NCBI RefSeq assembly: GCF_002904335.1
Contig: NZ_PPHF01000023.1
Span: forward strand, 1-64,000
Direction: 5' to 3'
Length of the DNA: 64,000 bases
Source of the DNA: Amycolatopsis sp. CA-126428
GTDB taxonomy: Bacteria > Actinomycetota > Actinomycetes > Mycobacteriales > Pseudonocardiaceae
Position numbers and translations under genes: made by a program. This document shows positions 54,285 through 63,197 of the stretch, in pieces. The notes beneath the pieces are model-generated. The model was not told the DNA's origin. It did no database searches and saw nothing but the letters and a program-made list of their open reading frames with translations. Numbering within the stretch: position 1 is the first letter of the stretch; every line of letters starts with the position of its first letter.

Positions 54285-57020
54285 GTGCCAGTGCGATTCC
54301 GTCTGCTCGGAACCATCGAAGCGGAGGTCGACGGGCGGCCCGTCAACCTCGGGCACGCGCGGCAGCGGTGCGTGCTCGCCGCGCTGCTCGTCGACGTCAA
54401 CCAGCCGGTGCCGGTCGGCCGGCTCGCCGACCGGGTGTGGGCGGACCGGCCGCCGGACCGGGCGCGCCGCAGCCTGGCCAGCTACGTGTCCCGGCTCCGG
54501 CGCCGGCTGGCCGGTGCCGAAGACGTCGACATCGCGTACGGCCCGGGCGGGTACGTCCTGCGCGTGGCGGTGGCGGCGATCGACCTGCACCGGTTCCGCA
54601 CCCTCGTCTCCGAGGCCCGGGCGGCCCCGGCACTGGCGCGCTTCGACGAGGCGCTGCAGCTCTGGCGCGGCGACGCGCTCGCGGACCTCGACAGCCCGTG
54701 GAGCGAAGAGCTGCGGCAGACGCTGGCCGCCGAGCGGGCCGCGGCCGAGCTCGACCGCGTCGATCTCGCGCTGCGCCTCGGCCGGCACCACCTGGTGCTC
54801 GCGGAGACCGCCGCGCGGGCGGCGGCCGACCCGCTCGACGAGCGGGTCGCCGGCCAGCTGGTGCTGGCCCTCTACCGCGCGGGACGCCAGGCGGAGGCGC
54901 TGGACCACTACGAGCGGACCCGGCGGCGGCTCGCCGAGCAGTTCGGCGCCGACCCCGGCCACGCGCTGCGGGAGTTGCACCGGAAGATCCTCGCCGCGGA
55001 CCCCGGGCTCGAGCCGGCGGCGGACACCGTGCCCCGCCAGCTCCCGGCCGCCCCGCGGTGGCTCGTCGGCCGGGACCGCGAAACCGCCGCGCTCACCCGG
55101 GCCGCCGCCGTCCGCTCCGGCACCGTGCGGGTGTGCGCGGTCAGCGGCCCGGCCGGGGTCGGCAAGACGGCGCTGGCGCTGCGGTGGGCGCACGACCACC
55201 TCGAGTCCTTTCCGGACGGTCAGCTCTACGTGGACCTGCGCGGCTTCGACCCGGCGGGCCGGCCGACGACCCCGGAAGCGGCGGTGCGCCGGCTGCTCGG
55301 CGCGCTGGGTGCCGACTCCGCCGGACTGCCCACGGACGAAGACGAGCTGGTCGCGCTCTACCGCAGCCGGACGGCGGACCGGCGGCTGCTCGTCGTGCTG
55401 GACAACGCGCGGGACGTGGCCCAGGTGGAACCCCTGCTGCCGGGGAGCGGGACGTGCACCGTCCTCGTCACCGGCCGCCACCGGCTGACGGGTCTCGGCG
55501 TGCGCGGCGCGGTGCTGCTCGACCTGGACGTGCTGCCCGACGCGGCCGCGCGCGAGCTGCTGGCCCGGTACCTCGGTCCCACCGCGGGCGGCTGCGACCC
55601 CGGCGCGGTCGCCGACCTGGTGCGCTGGTGCGCCGGCCTGCCGCTGGCGGTCGGCATCGTCGCGGCCCGGGTCGCCGCCCGGCCCGGGTTCCCGCTCGGC
55701 GCGCTGGCCGACGAGCTCCGAAACCCACCGACCCGGCTGGACGCGCTCGACGCGGGTGACCTGAAGGCGAACCTGCGCTCGGTGTTCTCGTGGTCCTGCA
55801 CCGAATTGGAACCGGTGGCGGACGAGGTGTTCCGGCTGCTGGGGGCGGCACCCGGCCCGGACATCGGCCTCCTCGCCGCGGCCGCGCTCACCGGACTCGA
55901 CGGCGCGCGGATCCGTCCCGTCCTGCGGGCCCTGGTGGACGCGCACCTGCTGCAGGAGCACGTCCCCGGCCGGTACCGGATGCACGACCTGCTCCGGCTG
56001 TACGCCGCCGAGCTGGCCGGCGACGAGGCCCGGGACGCGGCACTGCTGCGGCTGACGGACAGCCAGCTGCGCGCCGCGCGCGCGGCGGCCCGCCTGCTGC
56101 GCCCGGAACACCCCGTCCCCGCGCTGCCGGCCCCGGCCGGGAGCGCGGCACCCGCGTTCGAGCACCGGGCGGCGGCCACGGCCTGGTTCGACGCCGAGCA
56201 CGCCGGCCTGCTGGAACTCCTCGACGCCGCCGTCGCGGGCGGCCGGCACCGCGTCGTGTGGAAGCTGGCCTGGTTCCTCAGCGCGTACCACTTCGTCCGC
56301 GGGCTGCCGTTCGAAGACCTGGCGGCTTGGCAGGCCGGTGTCGCGGCGGCGCGGAAGCTCGGTGAGCCGGAGCCGCTGGCCGTGGCCCACCTCCAGACCG
56401 GGACGGCCTACGCGCGGGTGGGCCGCTACGAGGACGCGACCAGGCACTTGCACGAAGCCCTGGCGCTGGCGCCGGGCGGTGAAGTCCACGCGGACGTCCA
56501 CCGCACGCTGGGCTGGGTGTGGGAGGCGCGCGGCGCGCCGGAACGGGCGCTGCGGTACGCCCACCGCTCGCTCGAGCTCTACCGCGCGGCCGCGAACGCG
56601 ATGCGCGAAGCCGACGCGCTCAACACGGTCGGCTGGCTGCACGCCCGGCTGGGCGACCTGGGGAGCGCCGGCGCGCACTGCGAGCGGGCGCTGCTCCTGT
56701 GCCGCCGGCTCGGTCACCGCCGGGCCGAAGCCCTGACCCTGCACAGCCTGGGGTACATCGCGCAGCGCCGAGACCGGCACGAGGAAGCCCTCAGCCGGTA
56801 CGAGGACGCCCTCGGCGTCGTACGCGCCACCGGTGACGTCTACGACGAGACCGGCATCCAGCTGGACCTGGGGCAGGTGCACGAGGAACTCGGCCGGCAC
56901 CGCGAAGCGCGCCGGGCGTGGGAGCGGGCCCTCGAACTCTCCGTGGCGCAGCACCGCCCCCGGCTGGCGGAAACGGCCGGCCGGCGGCTGGCGGAAGCCC
57001 GGCTGCCCGCGGGGCGCTGA
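54285..57020 (+). CDS. AfsR/SARP-family transcriptional regulator (SARP-NB-ARC-TPR)
   Basis: A full-length 911-residue regulator. N-terminal OmpR-like winged helix (FRLLGTIEAEVDGRPVNLG; about 1-90), BTAD domain (about 95-240), STAND/NB-ARC ATPase (Walker A GPAGVGKT; VVLDNARD; about 260-560) and C-terminal TPR array (about 690-905). Such proteins activate antibiotic or secondary-metabolite genes, binding heptameric direct repeats. GTG with GAGGA eight bases upstream. It is an intact counterpart of the broken SARP at 29611. The nearest possible target is the secreted inhibitor gene just downstream. Confidence 0.93.
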   Translation: MPVRFRLLGTIEAEVDGRPVNLGHARQRCVLAALLVDVNQPVPVGRLADRVWADRPPDRARRSLASYVSRLRRRLAGAEDVDIAYGPGGYVLRVAVAAIDLHRFRTLVSEARAAPALARFDEALQLWRGDALADLDSPWSEELRQTLAAERAAAELDRVDLALRLGRHHLVLAETAARAAADPLDERVAGQLVLALYRAGRQAEALDHYERTRRRLAEQFGADPGHALRELHRKILAADPGLEPAADTVPRQLPAAPRWLVGRDRETAALTRAAAVRSGTVRVCAVSGPAGVGKTALALRWAHDHLESFPDGQLYVDLRGFDPAGRPTTPEAAVRRLLGALGADSAGLPTDEDELVALYRSRTADRRLLVVLDNARDVAQVEPLLPGSGTCTVLVTGRHRLTGLGVRGAVLLDLDVLPDAAARELLARYLGPTAGGCDPGAVADLVRWCAGLPLAVGIVAARVAARPGFPLGALADELRNPPTRLDALDAGDLKANLRSVFSWSCTELEPVADEVFRLLGAAPGPDIGLLAAAALTGLDGARIRPVLRALVDAHLLQEHVPGRYRMHDLLRLYAAELAGDEARDAALLRLTDSQLRAARAAARLLRPEHPVPALPAPAGSAAPAFEHRAAATAWFDAEHAGLLELLDAAVAGGRHRVVWKLAWFLSAYHFVRGLPFEDLAAWQAGVAAARKLGEPEPLAVAHLQTGTAYARVGRYEDATRHLHEALALAPGGEVHADVHRTLGWVWEARGAPERALRYAHRSLELYRAAANAMREADALNTVGWLHARLGDLGSAGAHCERALLLCRRLGHRRAEALTLHSLGYIAQRRDRHEEALSRYEDALGVVRATGDVYDETGIQLDLGQVHEELGRHREARRAWERALELSVAQHRPRLAETAGRRLAEARLPAGR

Positions 57021-57105
57021 CCAGGCGATTGCACCGATCGGCAACAGTCCCGCAGCTCTCGCCGCCTACGGTCGGACGCCCAGCCGGATTTCGTGAGGAG
57101 AGCAC

Positions 57106-57513
57106 GTGCGAAAGATCATCTCGATGGCCCTGGTGACCGCGGCGGCGGGGACCGCGCTGACGTTCGCGGCGACACCCGCGTTCGCCGTCGGCAGCTGCGC
57201 CAGCGGCAACTTCTGCCTCTTCGAAAACAACGACTTCAACCGGGGGAACACCAACCACTGGCTCGACCTGCGCTCGGACGACTTCGACCTGCGCAACAAC
57301 TACTGGTACGACGGCAGCGGCGGCCAGACCAACGACAGCATCGACAACGAGACCAGCTCGGTGAAGAACCGCCGGGGCTGCGACGTCATGCTGTGGCAGG
57401 ACGTCGGCGGCACCGGGGCCCACACCAAGTCGATCAGCGGCACCGACGACGGGTTCCTGGAGAACAACGCCATCGGGGACAACCGCCTCAGCGCCGTGGA
57501 CGTGTGCGTCTAG
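57106..57513 (+). CDS. Secreted peptidase inhibitor family I36-like protein
   Basis: A 135-residue exported protein. Signal peptide about 1-27 (cleavage after TPAFA), then SCASGNFCLFENNDFNRGNT, which matches the beta/gamma-crystallin-like fold of streptomycete metalloproteinase inhibitor-type I36 proteins; four Cys could pair. GTG start with GAGGAG upstream. It follows the SARP gene by 85 bases and is closed by a strong hairpin at 57526-57563. Confidence 0.85.
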   Translation: MRKIISMALVTAAAGTALTFAATPAFAVGSCASGNFCLFENNDFNRGNTNHWLDLRSDDFDLRNNYWYDGSGGQTNDSIDNETSSVKNRRGCDVMLWQDVGGTGAHTKSISGTDDGFLENNAIGDNRLSAVDVCV

Positions 57514-57525
57514 GCCCGACCCGCT

Positions 57526-57563
57526 CCGCCGGTGGGGCCCACCCCCTCGGGCCTCACCGGCGG
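57526..57563 (+). terminator. Hairpin terminator
   Basis: Fifteen-base arms CCGCCGGTGGGGCCC (57526-57540) and its complement (57549-57563, one mismatch) with an eight-base loop, 12 bases after the I36 stop. No T-run. Confidence 0.75.
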
Positions 57564-57579
57564 CCCTCCCGGAGGTCGC

Positions 57580-58401
57580 ATGCCCGCGAAGGTCTTCGCC
57601 GCCGCCTTGGCACTCTTGACGCTCACCGCGTGCGGAGCCGAGCCGGTCCCGGCCGCCACTTTCCCCGCGGAACGGCTCGCGCTCCCCTTCGACCGCTACC
57701 GCCCGGCGTTCGCCGAGGAGACCGAGGTCGGGCGCGCCCGTGCCAAGCTGGTGCAAGCCTGCCTGCACGACCACGGCGTCGAGCTCGACGTGCCGCCGGA
57801 CGACCGCACACCCGGCCCCCTCGACCGGTCCCCGAACCTGCGCCGGTACGGCGTGATCGATGAACCGACGGCCACGGAGTTCGGCTACCACTTCCCGCGG
57901 ACACCCGAGGAGCGCAAGAGCCAGGCCGAGCGGCGCCGCTGGTCGGCGGCCCTCACCGAAGCCCAGCGCACGGCGCTGTTCGGCGAACGCGGCTGTACAG
58001 CCGAAGCCGATGCCCGCCTCACGAACGTCGACGACGACTTCCTGACCGACGCCGACTTCCGCTCGCTGCGGGCTTCGGAGCGGGACCCGCGCGTCGCGAA
58101 GGCGGTCGCGGCGTGGCGAACCTGCATGGGGGAGCAGGGGTATGGCTACGAGACCCCGTCGGCGGCGATCTCGGACCCGCGCTGGAACCTCGACGCGGAG
58201 GTGATCCCCGCGGGGGAGAAGCAGACGGCCGTGGCGGACGTCCACTGCAAGGTGACGGCCCACCTGGTGGAGGAATGGCACGATGCCGAGGCGGCCGTCC
58301 AGGAGCAGGAGATCCAGCGCGACCGGCCCCGGTTCGACCGCCTGGCCGCGGCGAGGGCGGCACGGTTGGCCTCCACGCGGCGGGTGCTCGGATCGCCCTG
58401 A
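57580..58401 (+). CDS. Lipoprotein of unknown function
   Basis: A 273-residue protein. Lipoprotein signal MPAKVFAAALALLTLTACGA with lipobox LTAC. The mature part is hydrophilic, rich in Arg/Glu/Ala, with four more Cys (including QACLHDHG, RGCTAEAD, RTCMGEQGYG and VHCKVTAH), suggesting disulfides outside the cell. The repeated MGEQGY-type text is common in actinomycete lipoproteins of unknown role. GGAGG precedes the ATG closely. Confidence 0.8.
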   Translation: MPAKVFAAALALLTLTACGAEPVPAATFPAERLALPFDRYRPAFAEETEVGRARAKLVQACLHDHGVELDVPPDDRTPGPLDRSPNLRRYGVIDEPTATEFGYHFPRTPEERKSQAERRRWSAALTEAQRTALFGERGCTAEADARLTNVDDDFLTDADFRSLRASERDPRVAKAVAAWRTCMGEQGYGYETPSAAISDPRWNLDAEVIPAGEKQTAVADVHCKVTAHLVEEWHDAEAAVQEQEIQRDRPRFDRLAAARAARLASTRRVLGSP

Positions 58402-58465
58402 CCTGCCAGCCGGCGGCGGCCAGGAAATCCACCGGCCGATGCCCGCGCTGTCGAATGCACCGGTT

Positions 58466-59218
58466 TCAGCTGTGGCTACCGGAGCTGAGGGTCGCCCAGA
58501 CGACCTTGCCGCCGGACCAGCGGCGGCTGCTGCCCCAAGCCTGGGCGGTCTGGGCGATGATGCGCAGGCCGAGTCCGGGGTCGCGCAGGTCGGTGCGCTC
58601 GAGGAGGATCGCGGGCCGGGGGCTGTCGTCGGCGACCGAGACGGTGAGCAGGTCGCGGCGGAGGTCGAGGCGTACCTCGGGTGCGGACGTCGTGTGCCGA
58701 AGCGCGTTGCCGACGAGCTCTCCGACGATCAGGGTGCCGTCGTAGACCAGGGTCGGGACGTCCCAGTCCGCCATCATCTCCCGGAGGAACGCGCGGGCGA
58801 GCCGCGTCGCGCTGTCCGTGCGGGGAAACGCCCGCTGGGCCCACCGGCGGATCGGGATCGTCTGCTGTCGTTCGGCGGCCTCCACGTCGGTGTGCACGGC
58901 GACGAACCGGTCGATGCCCGAGCGGTGGAAGGTGTCCAGGTGGGCCGGCTGCCGGGTGATCAGGGAGAACGGGATGCCGGGCCAGTTGCCGATCCGGCGG
59001 GCGACCAGGGGGAACACGGCGGCCGGGGACAGTTCGCCGATGCGCAGCCCGTCCACGTCGGCGATCAACCCGGGTGGGCCGTCGGCGGCGACCTTCAGCA
59101 GGCCGTCGCGCAGGAACCCGTAGCCGGAGAGGTCGAGGTCCCCGGTGACGGTGACCAGGGTGCTGGCCAGCCGGGCCGAGGGCTCCAACGTGACACTCCG
59201 GTCACGGCGTCCGGTCAC
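58466..59218 (-). CDS. STAS-HATPase fusion (anti-sigma/partner-switching protein)
   Basis: A 250-residue protein. Residues about 5-105 resemble a STAS domain (VTVTGDLDLSGYGFLRDGLLKVAADG, LIADVDGLRIGELS) and about 140-245 an RsbW-like HATPase (N-box IVGELVGNALRHTTS, VADDSPRP, GLGLRIIAQTAQAWG). Fusion of antagonist and kinase in one chain is unusual compared with separate RsbV/RsbW. GTG start inside the end of the CheR-PAS relic. Paralogous to 60178-60942. Confidence 0.85.
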   Translation of the reverse strand: MTGRRDRSVTLEPSARLASTLVTVTGDLDLSGYGFLRDGLLKVAADGPPGLIADVDGLRIGELSPAAVFPLVARRIGNWPGIPFSLITRQPAHLDTFHRSGIDRFVAVHTDVEAAERQQTIPIRRWAQRAFPRTDSATRLARAFLREMMADWDVPTLVYDGTLIVGELVGNALRHTTSAPEVRLDLRRDLLTVSVADDSPRPAILLERTDLRDPGLGLRIIAQTAQAWGSSRRWSGGKVVWATLSSGSHS

Positions 59219-60177
59219 GTTCCCCCGCTGTCCGCGCCGGATCGAGGTCGGGCGTCCACGGTCTCAAGCTACCCCGCCGCCGAGTCACCGCGATACCGGC
59301 TGGGCGGGTCCCTTCCATGAGCAGCAGGGCGCCCTGGCTCCGGCCGCCGGCGGACCGCAACGCACCGCACAGCAGCCGGACGACCGCGGGCCGGCCCCGG
59401 CGGTTGATCGCCTTCAGCGTCAGCCCGGCCTGGAAGCCGGCGTCGCGGACGGCCGGCCGGAGCTCGGTCAGGGGCAGCCCGATGTCGAGGTTCAGCAGGT
59501 GCGTGCCCTCGGCCTCCTCGCGGCGCACCCCCCAGAGGTCCTCGGCGCCGCGGTTGCAGGCCCTGATCCGCATTTCGGTGTCGATCACGACGATTCCGGC
59601 TTGGATCGAGGTCAGCACGGACTCCAGGAAGTCGTTCAGCTCGTTCAGTTCGACGCTGCGATCGCGGAGTTCTTCGTTGATGTTCTGCAGCTCGTCCAGA
59701 CCCGACACGTCGATCGGCGTCCGTCCGGGAGGACCAGCGGTGGCGAAATGGTTGTAGCCGGCCACCTTGCGGAAGACGCGCCGCTTGAGGTCGAGCGGCT
59801 CGAAGATGCGGGAGTGGCTGAGCAGCATCCCGGCCTTGCCCAGGAACATCAACCCGGGCGGCGCCAGCGCGAAGTGGAACCGCTCGAGGATCTTGGTCTG
59901 CGTCTCGGCGTTGAAGTACCTCAGCGTGTTGCCTCGGGGTCGCGGAAGAACCCGGCGACGTTGATCAGGACGGTGTTGAACAACGCGACGAACTCGTGGG
60001 CGTTGACCTGGAGCTGGTCGATGTATTCGGCGAACTCCCAGCCCCGGCCTGGACCCGCCGTCGCAGGCTGCTGCGCTTGTAGCCGGTGAAGTCGAAGCCG
60101 CGCGACTCCTTGAGGTACGCGAGAACCGACTCGAACTCGCTGTCGTCTTCCGGCTGGGCTCCGTCACGCTCCGCACG
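59202..60177 (-). pseudogene. CheR-PAS relic of a CheB-CheR-type sensor
   Basis: Three frames carry pieces of one protein. Piece one (60177 to ~60070): ESVLAYLKESRGFDFTGYKR then SSLRRRVQ, the CheR N-terminal domain, in the same frame as the STAS-HATPase just upstream after its TAG. Piece two (~60050-59930, other frame): EFAEYIDQLQVNAHEFVALF and LINVAGFFRDPE. Piece three (from ~59940): NTLRYFNAETQTKILERFHF, LFLGKAGMLLSHSRIFEPLD and a PAS domain (LTSIQAGIVVIDTEMRIRAC). The SAM-binding centre of CheR between pieces two and three is missing, so the methyltransferase is dead; the PAS part could still be expressed. Confidence 0.8.
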
Positions 60178-60942
60178 CTACCCGCCGAACCCGTGGGGGG
60201 ATCGGCCGCGCCGGGCCAGGACGGCCCAGACGACCTTGCCCCCGGTCCAGGACCGGCTGCACCCCCAGACCCGGGAAGTCTCGGCGACCAGCCGCAGCCC
60301 GAGGCCGTGGTCCTCCCGGCCGGGCAGCTCGAGCATCACGGCCGCCCGCGGATCGTCGTCGGCGACCGCGACGGTGAAGACACCGCCCCGCAGCTCCAGC
60401 CGCAGCCGCGGGCGCGATGTCGTGTGCAAGATCGTGTTCTCGACCAGCTCGGTGGCGATCACGAGGGCGTCCTCGGTGTGGTCCGGAACGCCCCACTGCG
60501 TGCAGACCCGTTCGACGAACGCCCGCGCCAGCGCGGACGAACGCGGCGACGCGGCCAGCACCTGCACCGCCCGCCGCCGGAACGGCCGGTCGCGAGCCTG
60601 CTCGGCGGTGGCAACGTCGGCGTGGACCGTCACGAACCGGTCCACGGCCTGCGCCGCCAACCGGGCGAGGTGGTCCGCGCGATCGGTCACCACCGCGAAC
60701 GGGATCCCCGGCCACTCGCCGATCCGCATCGCGATCACCGAAAACACCGTCACCAGGGTGTCGTCGTCGACCTCGAGGTTCTGGATGTCGGCGATGACGC
60801 GCTCCGGCGCTTCGGCGGCCACTTTGAGCACGCCATCGCGCAGCCGCGCGTAGCCGGCCAAGGTCAAGCGGCCGGTCAAAGTCGCCACGGTCGACTCCGG
60901 CCGGTACTGCGGTACCAGCCGTAGGTCGCCTTCGGTGTTCAC
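60178..60942 (-). CDS. STAS-HATPase fusion (anti-sigma/partner-switching protein), paralogue
   Basis: A 254-residue protein of the same build as 58466-59218: STAS-like part (VATLTGRLTLAGYARLRDGVLKVAAEAPERVIADIQNLEV) and HATPase (N-box IATELVENTILHTTS, VADDDPRA, GLGLRLVAETSRVWG, ending TGGKVVWAVL). GTG 60942 overlaps the stop of a 31-codon CheB-like fragment (GTGA), so its translation may be coupled to that fragment. The two paralogues share clear text over their whole length, indicating a duplication. Confidence 0.85.
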   Translation of the reverse strand: MNTEGDLRLVPQYRPESTVATLTGRLTLAGYARLRDGVLKVAAEAPERVIADIQNLEVDDDTLVTVFSVIAMRIGEWPGIPFAVVTDRADHLARLAAQAVDRFVTVHADVATAEQARDRPFRRRAVQVLAASPRSSALARAFVERVCTQWGVPDHTEDALVIATELVENTILHTTSRPRLRLELRGGVFTVAVADDDPRAAVMLELPGREDHGLGLRLVAETSRVWGCSRSWTGGKVVWAVLARRGRSPHGFGG

Positions 60943-61034
60943 GAGCGCGCCTCGGGCGCGGCGTGGGTCTGGCGCGGCGCCTCGCCGCCACCCGCGGAGG
61001 CACCGATCACCACGACATCGCATCGGAGGCCCAC
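60939..61034 (-). pseudogene. CheB N-terminal fragment (31 codons) coupled to STAS-HATPase
   Basis: GTG 61034 with GAGGAGGT upstream encodes VGLRCDVVVIGASAGG, the start of the CheB methylesterase domain, then a short unrelated tail and TGA overlapping the next GTG. The remainder of CheB is absent. It now acts, at most, as a translated leader for the anti-sigma gene. Confidence 0.7.
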
Positions 61035-61211
61035 GGCGGTCACCTCCTCACCCCAGTCACGGTAGTCGCCTACGGGTGACTCCGCCGACGGGGAATCGGA
61101 ACACGGGGCGTTACGCCCGTTCGCCGACCGGGCCCGGTGGCAGCTGCGGGCCACCACACCGTCCACATGGGAAACGCCACGACGCCCAGGAGGGTGCGCC
61201 GGCCGGAGCGG

Positions 61212-62486
61212 TCACGACCGGAGGACGAACTCGGCCACGTCGTGGCCGAGCTGCCGCCCGGCTTCGTGGTCGAGCCGGGTGTGGACGCCGGCGGCGATGC
61301 GGCTCAGTCCCGCTTCGTCGGCGGCGGCCTGGAACGACGTGAACCGCCGGGTCACGCCCGGCAGCGCTTCGGACGTGACCGCCAGGGCCCAGCGCGGCCC
61401 GTACTCCTGGCGCAGGACCTGCGCACCCGCTTGCGAAATGACGCTGTGCGCGCCGGGGTACGCCGGGTCGGCCGGGGTGGTGGCGAGGCTCGACCAGTCC
61501 GGGATTCCTTCGGTGGCCGGGTTGCCGTCGTCTGCGGCCAGCCGGATCGCGGTGACCGGCCGCCAGATCCGGTGGTGGTACTTCGCGTCGTAGAAGGCGA
61601 TCACGGCGTCGGCGAAGCTCAGGTTGAGGCGCGCGAACACCCGGGCCGCGACGAGCAGGCCGCTGCGCGAGCCGCCGACCACCGACTGCGTGATCTCGTT
61701 CCAGTGGTTCCAGATCGGCGCGGCCCAGAACCGCGCCGCCACGGTCTCGTCGGCGGTGCGGGTCGTGCTGGTGTCGCGCCCGGTCACGGCCACCTCCCGC
61801 AGGGCGTCGGCGTACCGCGCGCCGCCGAGCGCGGGATACGGCCCGGGCCGGAACCGGCCGGCCCGGTCGAGCACGAACGGCGTCACGGCCGCCCAGTGGG
61901 TGAACGCGGCGGGGGCGAACGCGGGCGGAGTCGGCCGGTACTGCCCGGGTGCGGTGCCCGGCGGCAGGACCGGCGGGACCGCCGTCGACCCGTCGTCCGC
62001 CCGCAGGCCCAGCAGCAGCCGGGCGACCAGCCGGCCGGCCCGCACGCCGGCGTCCCGCCCGGCCGCCTGCGGCACCTCCGCCAGCTGCCCGGCCAGCAGG
62101 CCGGTGAGCTCGCCGGTCCGGGTGGGGTAGAGCGCGGCCAGCACGTCGTGAGCGGCCTGCGCCGCCGCTGCTTCCGGCGCTGCCCGCTCCGGGACGTCGA
62201 CGGTGAACAGGTACGGCCGCCCGGTGCCCGTCGTCGCGACGACGGCGTCGTGGATCGCCGCGTGCAGCAGCGCGAAGCTGCGGGTCGGGTGCACGGTCGC
62301 CGGCTGCAGGCCGGCCGTGCGCACGATGGCCAGCAGCTCCCGGTTCCAGGCGAGGACGACGTCCGCGCCGCCCGGCCGTGCGGGCGTCGCGGCGGCGACG
62401 GGTGCCGGCAGGCCGGTGGTGGCGAGCACGGCGGCGGCCGCCCCGCCGGTCACGAGCATCGTCCGGCGCGACATCGGTGTGGTCAT
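61212..62486 (-). CDS. Tat-exported vanadium-dependent haloperoxidase / PAP2-like protein
   Basis: A 424-residue protein with a twin-Arg signal (MSRRTMLVTGGAAAAVLATTG). The C-terminal half shows the vanadate/phosphate-binding set: KYHHRIWRP (Lys and Arg), PAYPGAHSV and RIAAGVHTRLDHEAG (Arg, His). The family is split between halide oxidation and phosphatase activity, and the sequence alone does not decide. It acts outside the membrane. Divergent from the ECF sigma unit at 62601, with an inverted repeat between. Confidence 0.88.
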   Translation of the reverse strand: MTTPMSRRTMLVTGGAAAAVLATTGLPAPVAAATPARPGGADVVLAWNRELLAIVRTAGLQPATVHPTRSFALLHAAIHDAVVATTGTGRPYLFTVDVPERAAPEAAAAQAAHDVLAALYPTRTGELTGLLAGQLAEVPQAAGRDAGVRAGRLVARLLLGLRADDGSTAVPPVLPPGTAPGQYRPTPPAFAPAAFTHWAAVTPFVLDRAGRFRPGPYPALGGARYADALREVAVTGRDTSTTRTADETVAARFWAAPIWNHWNEITQSVVGGSRSGLLVAARVFARLNLSFADAVIAFYDAKYHHRIWRPVTAIRLAADDGNPATEGIPDWSSLATTPADPAYPGAHSVISQAGAQVLRQEYGPRWALAVTSEALPGVTRRFTSFQAAADEAGLSRIAAGVHTRLDHEAGRQLGHDVAEFVLRS

Positions 62487-62530
62487 TTCGCTCCCCAGGT
62501 CGTCGGAGGGTTCGCCTGCCGATACGGTCC

Positions 62531-62563
62531 CGGGTTACGGCTGTAACCCGGGCGCGTATTCCT
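62531..62563. promoter_or_regulatory. Inverted repeat plus first copy of the GTAACCC motif
   Basis: CGGGTTAC-GGCT-GTAACCCG at 62531-62550 is a perfect inverted repeat. Its right arm begins a 21-base element (62543-62563) that recurs with one difference at 63874-63894. It lies 38 bases before the sigma-factor start and could be its promoter or operator. Confidence 0.6.
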
Positions 62564-62600
62564 CAAGTGGCGGGAAGAGTCGGTGGGGAGAAGGCGGGCG

Positions 62601-63197
62601 GTGCCGGTGGCACAGCGGTTCCGGCGCAGGCGCGCCGAGCAGGACGAAGCGGGCGAGGCGCCGCGCCCGCGGCTGCACGCGGTCGGGGCGGACGTCTACC
62701 CGGACTGGGAGGCGGTCTACCGCGACAACGTCGACCGCGTGTACCGGCTGATGTTCTCGAAGGTGGGCAACCGGCCGGACGCCGAAGACCTCACCACGGA
62801 GGTCTTCCTGACCGCGTTGCGGCCGCTGCGCGTCTCGGCGAGCGTGGGCGAGGTCCGGGCCTACCTGCTGGCCACCGCGCGGACCGTGCTGGCCGGGCAC
62901 TGGCGGCGCACACTCGGCCGGGAGATCACCACCCTGGACGAGGAGCACGACGTCGCCACTTTCGAAGCAGGCACAGTCGAAGCGGGCACCGTCGACCCGG
63001 CCACGTTCGCCCGTGCCGAAGCGATCCTCGCGCTCCTGCCGGAGCGGTACGGGCGGATCCTGCGGCTGCGCTTCTTGCAGGCTTGCTCGCTCAAGGAAGC
63101 GGCGGAGCAGCTGGGCACCACCGTCGGCAACGCGAAGGTGCTGCAGCACCGGGCGTTGCGCCAGGCGGCGCAGCTGGCGGAAGGGATGGAGACGTGA
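62601..63197 (+). CDS. ECF-type RNA polymerase sigma factor
   Basis: A 198-residue sigma factor. Region 2 (WEAVYRDNVDRVYRLMFSKVGNRPDAEDLTTEVFLTAL) and region 4 (LPERYGRILRLRFLQACSLKEAAEQLGTTVGNAKVLQHRALRQAA) are both intact. Preferred GTG at 62601 (AAGG six bases upstream); GTG 62583 adds six residues. Its stop overlaps the start of the Rieske gene (GTGA). The place where an anti-sigma factor usually sits is taken by a Rieske protein with an N-terminal cytoplasmic part, which may sense redox state. Confidence 0.9.
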   Translation: MPVAQRFRRRRAEQDEAGEAPRPRLHAVGADVYPDWEAVYRDNVDRVYRLMFSKVGNRPDAEDLTTEVFLTALRPLRVSASVGEVRAYLLATARTVLAGHWRRTLGREITTLDEEHDVATFEAGTVEAGTVDPATFARAEAILALLPERYGRILRLRFLQACSLKEAAEQLGTTVGNAKVLQHRALRQAAQLAEGMET

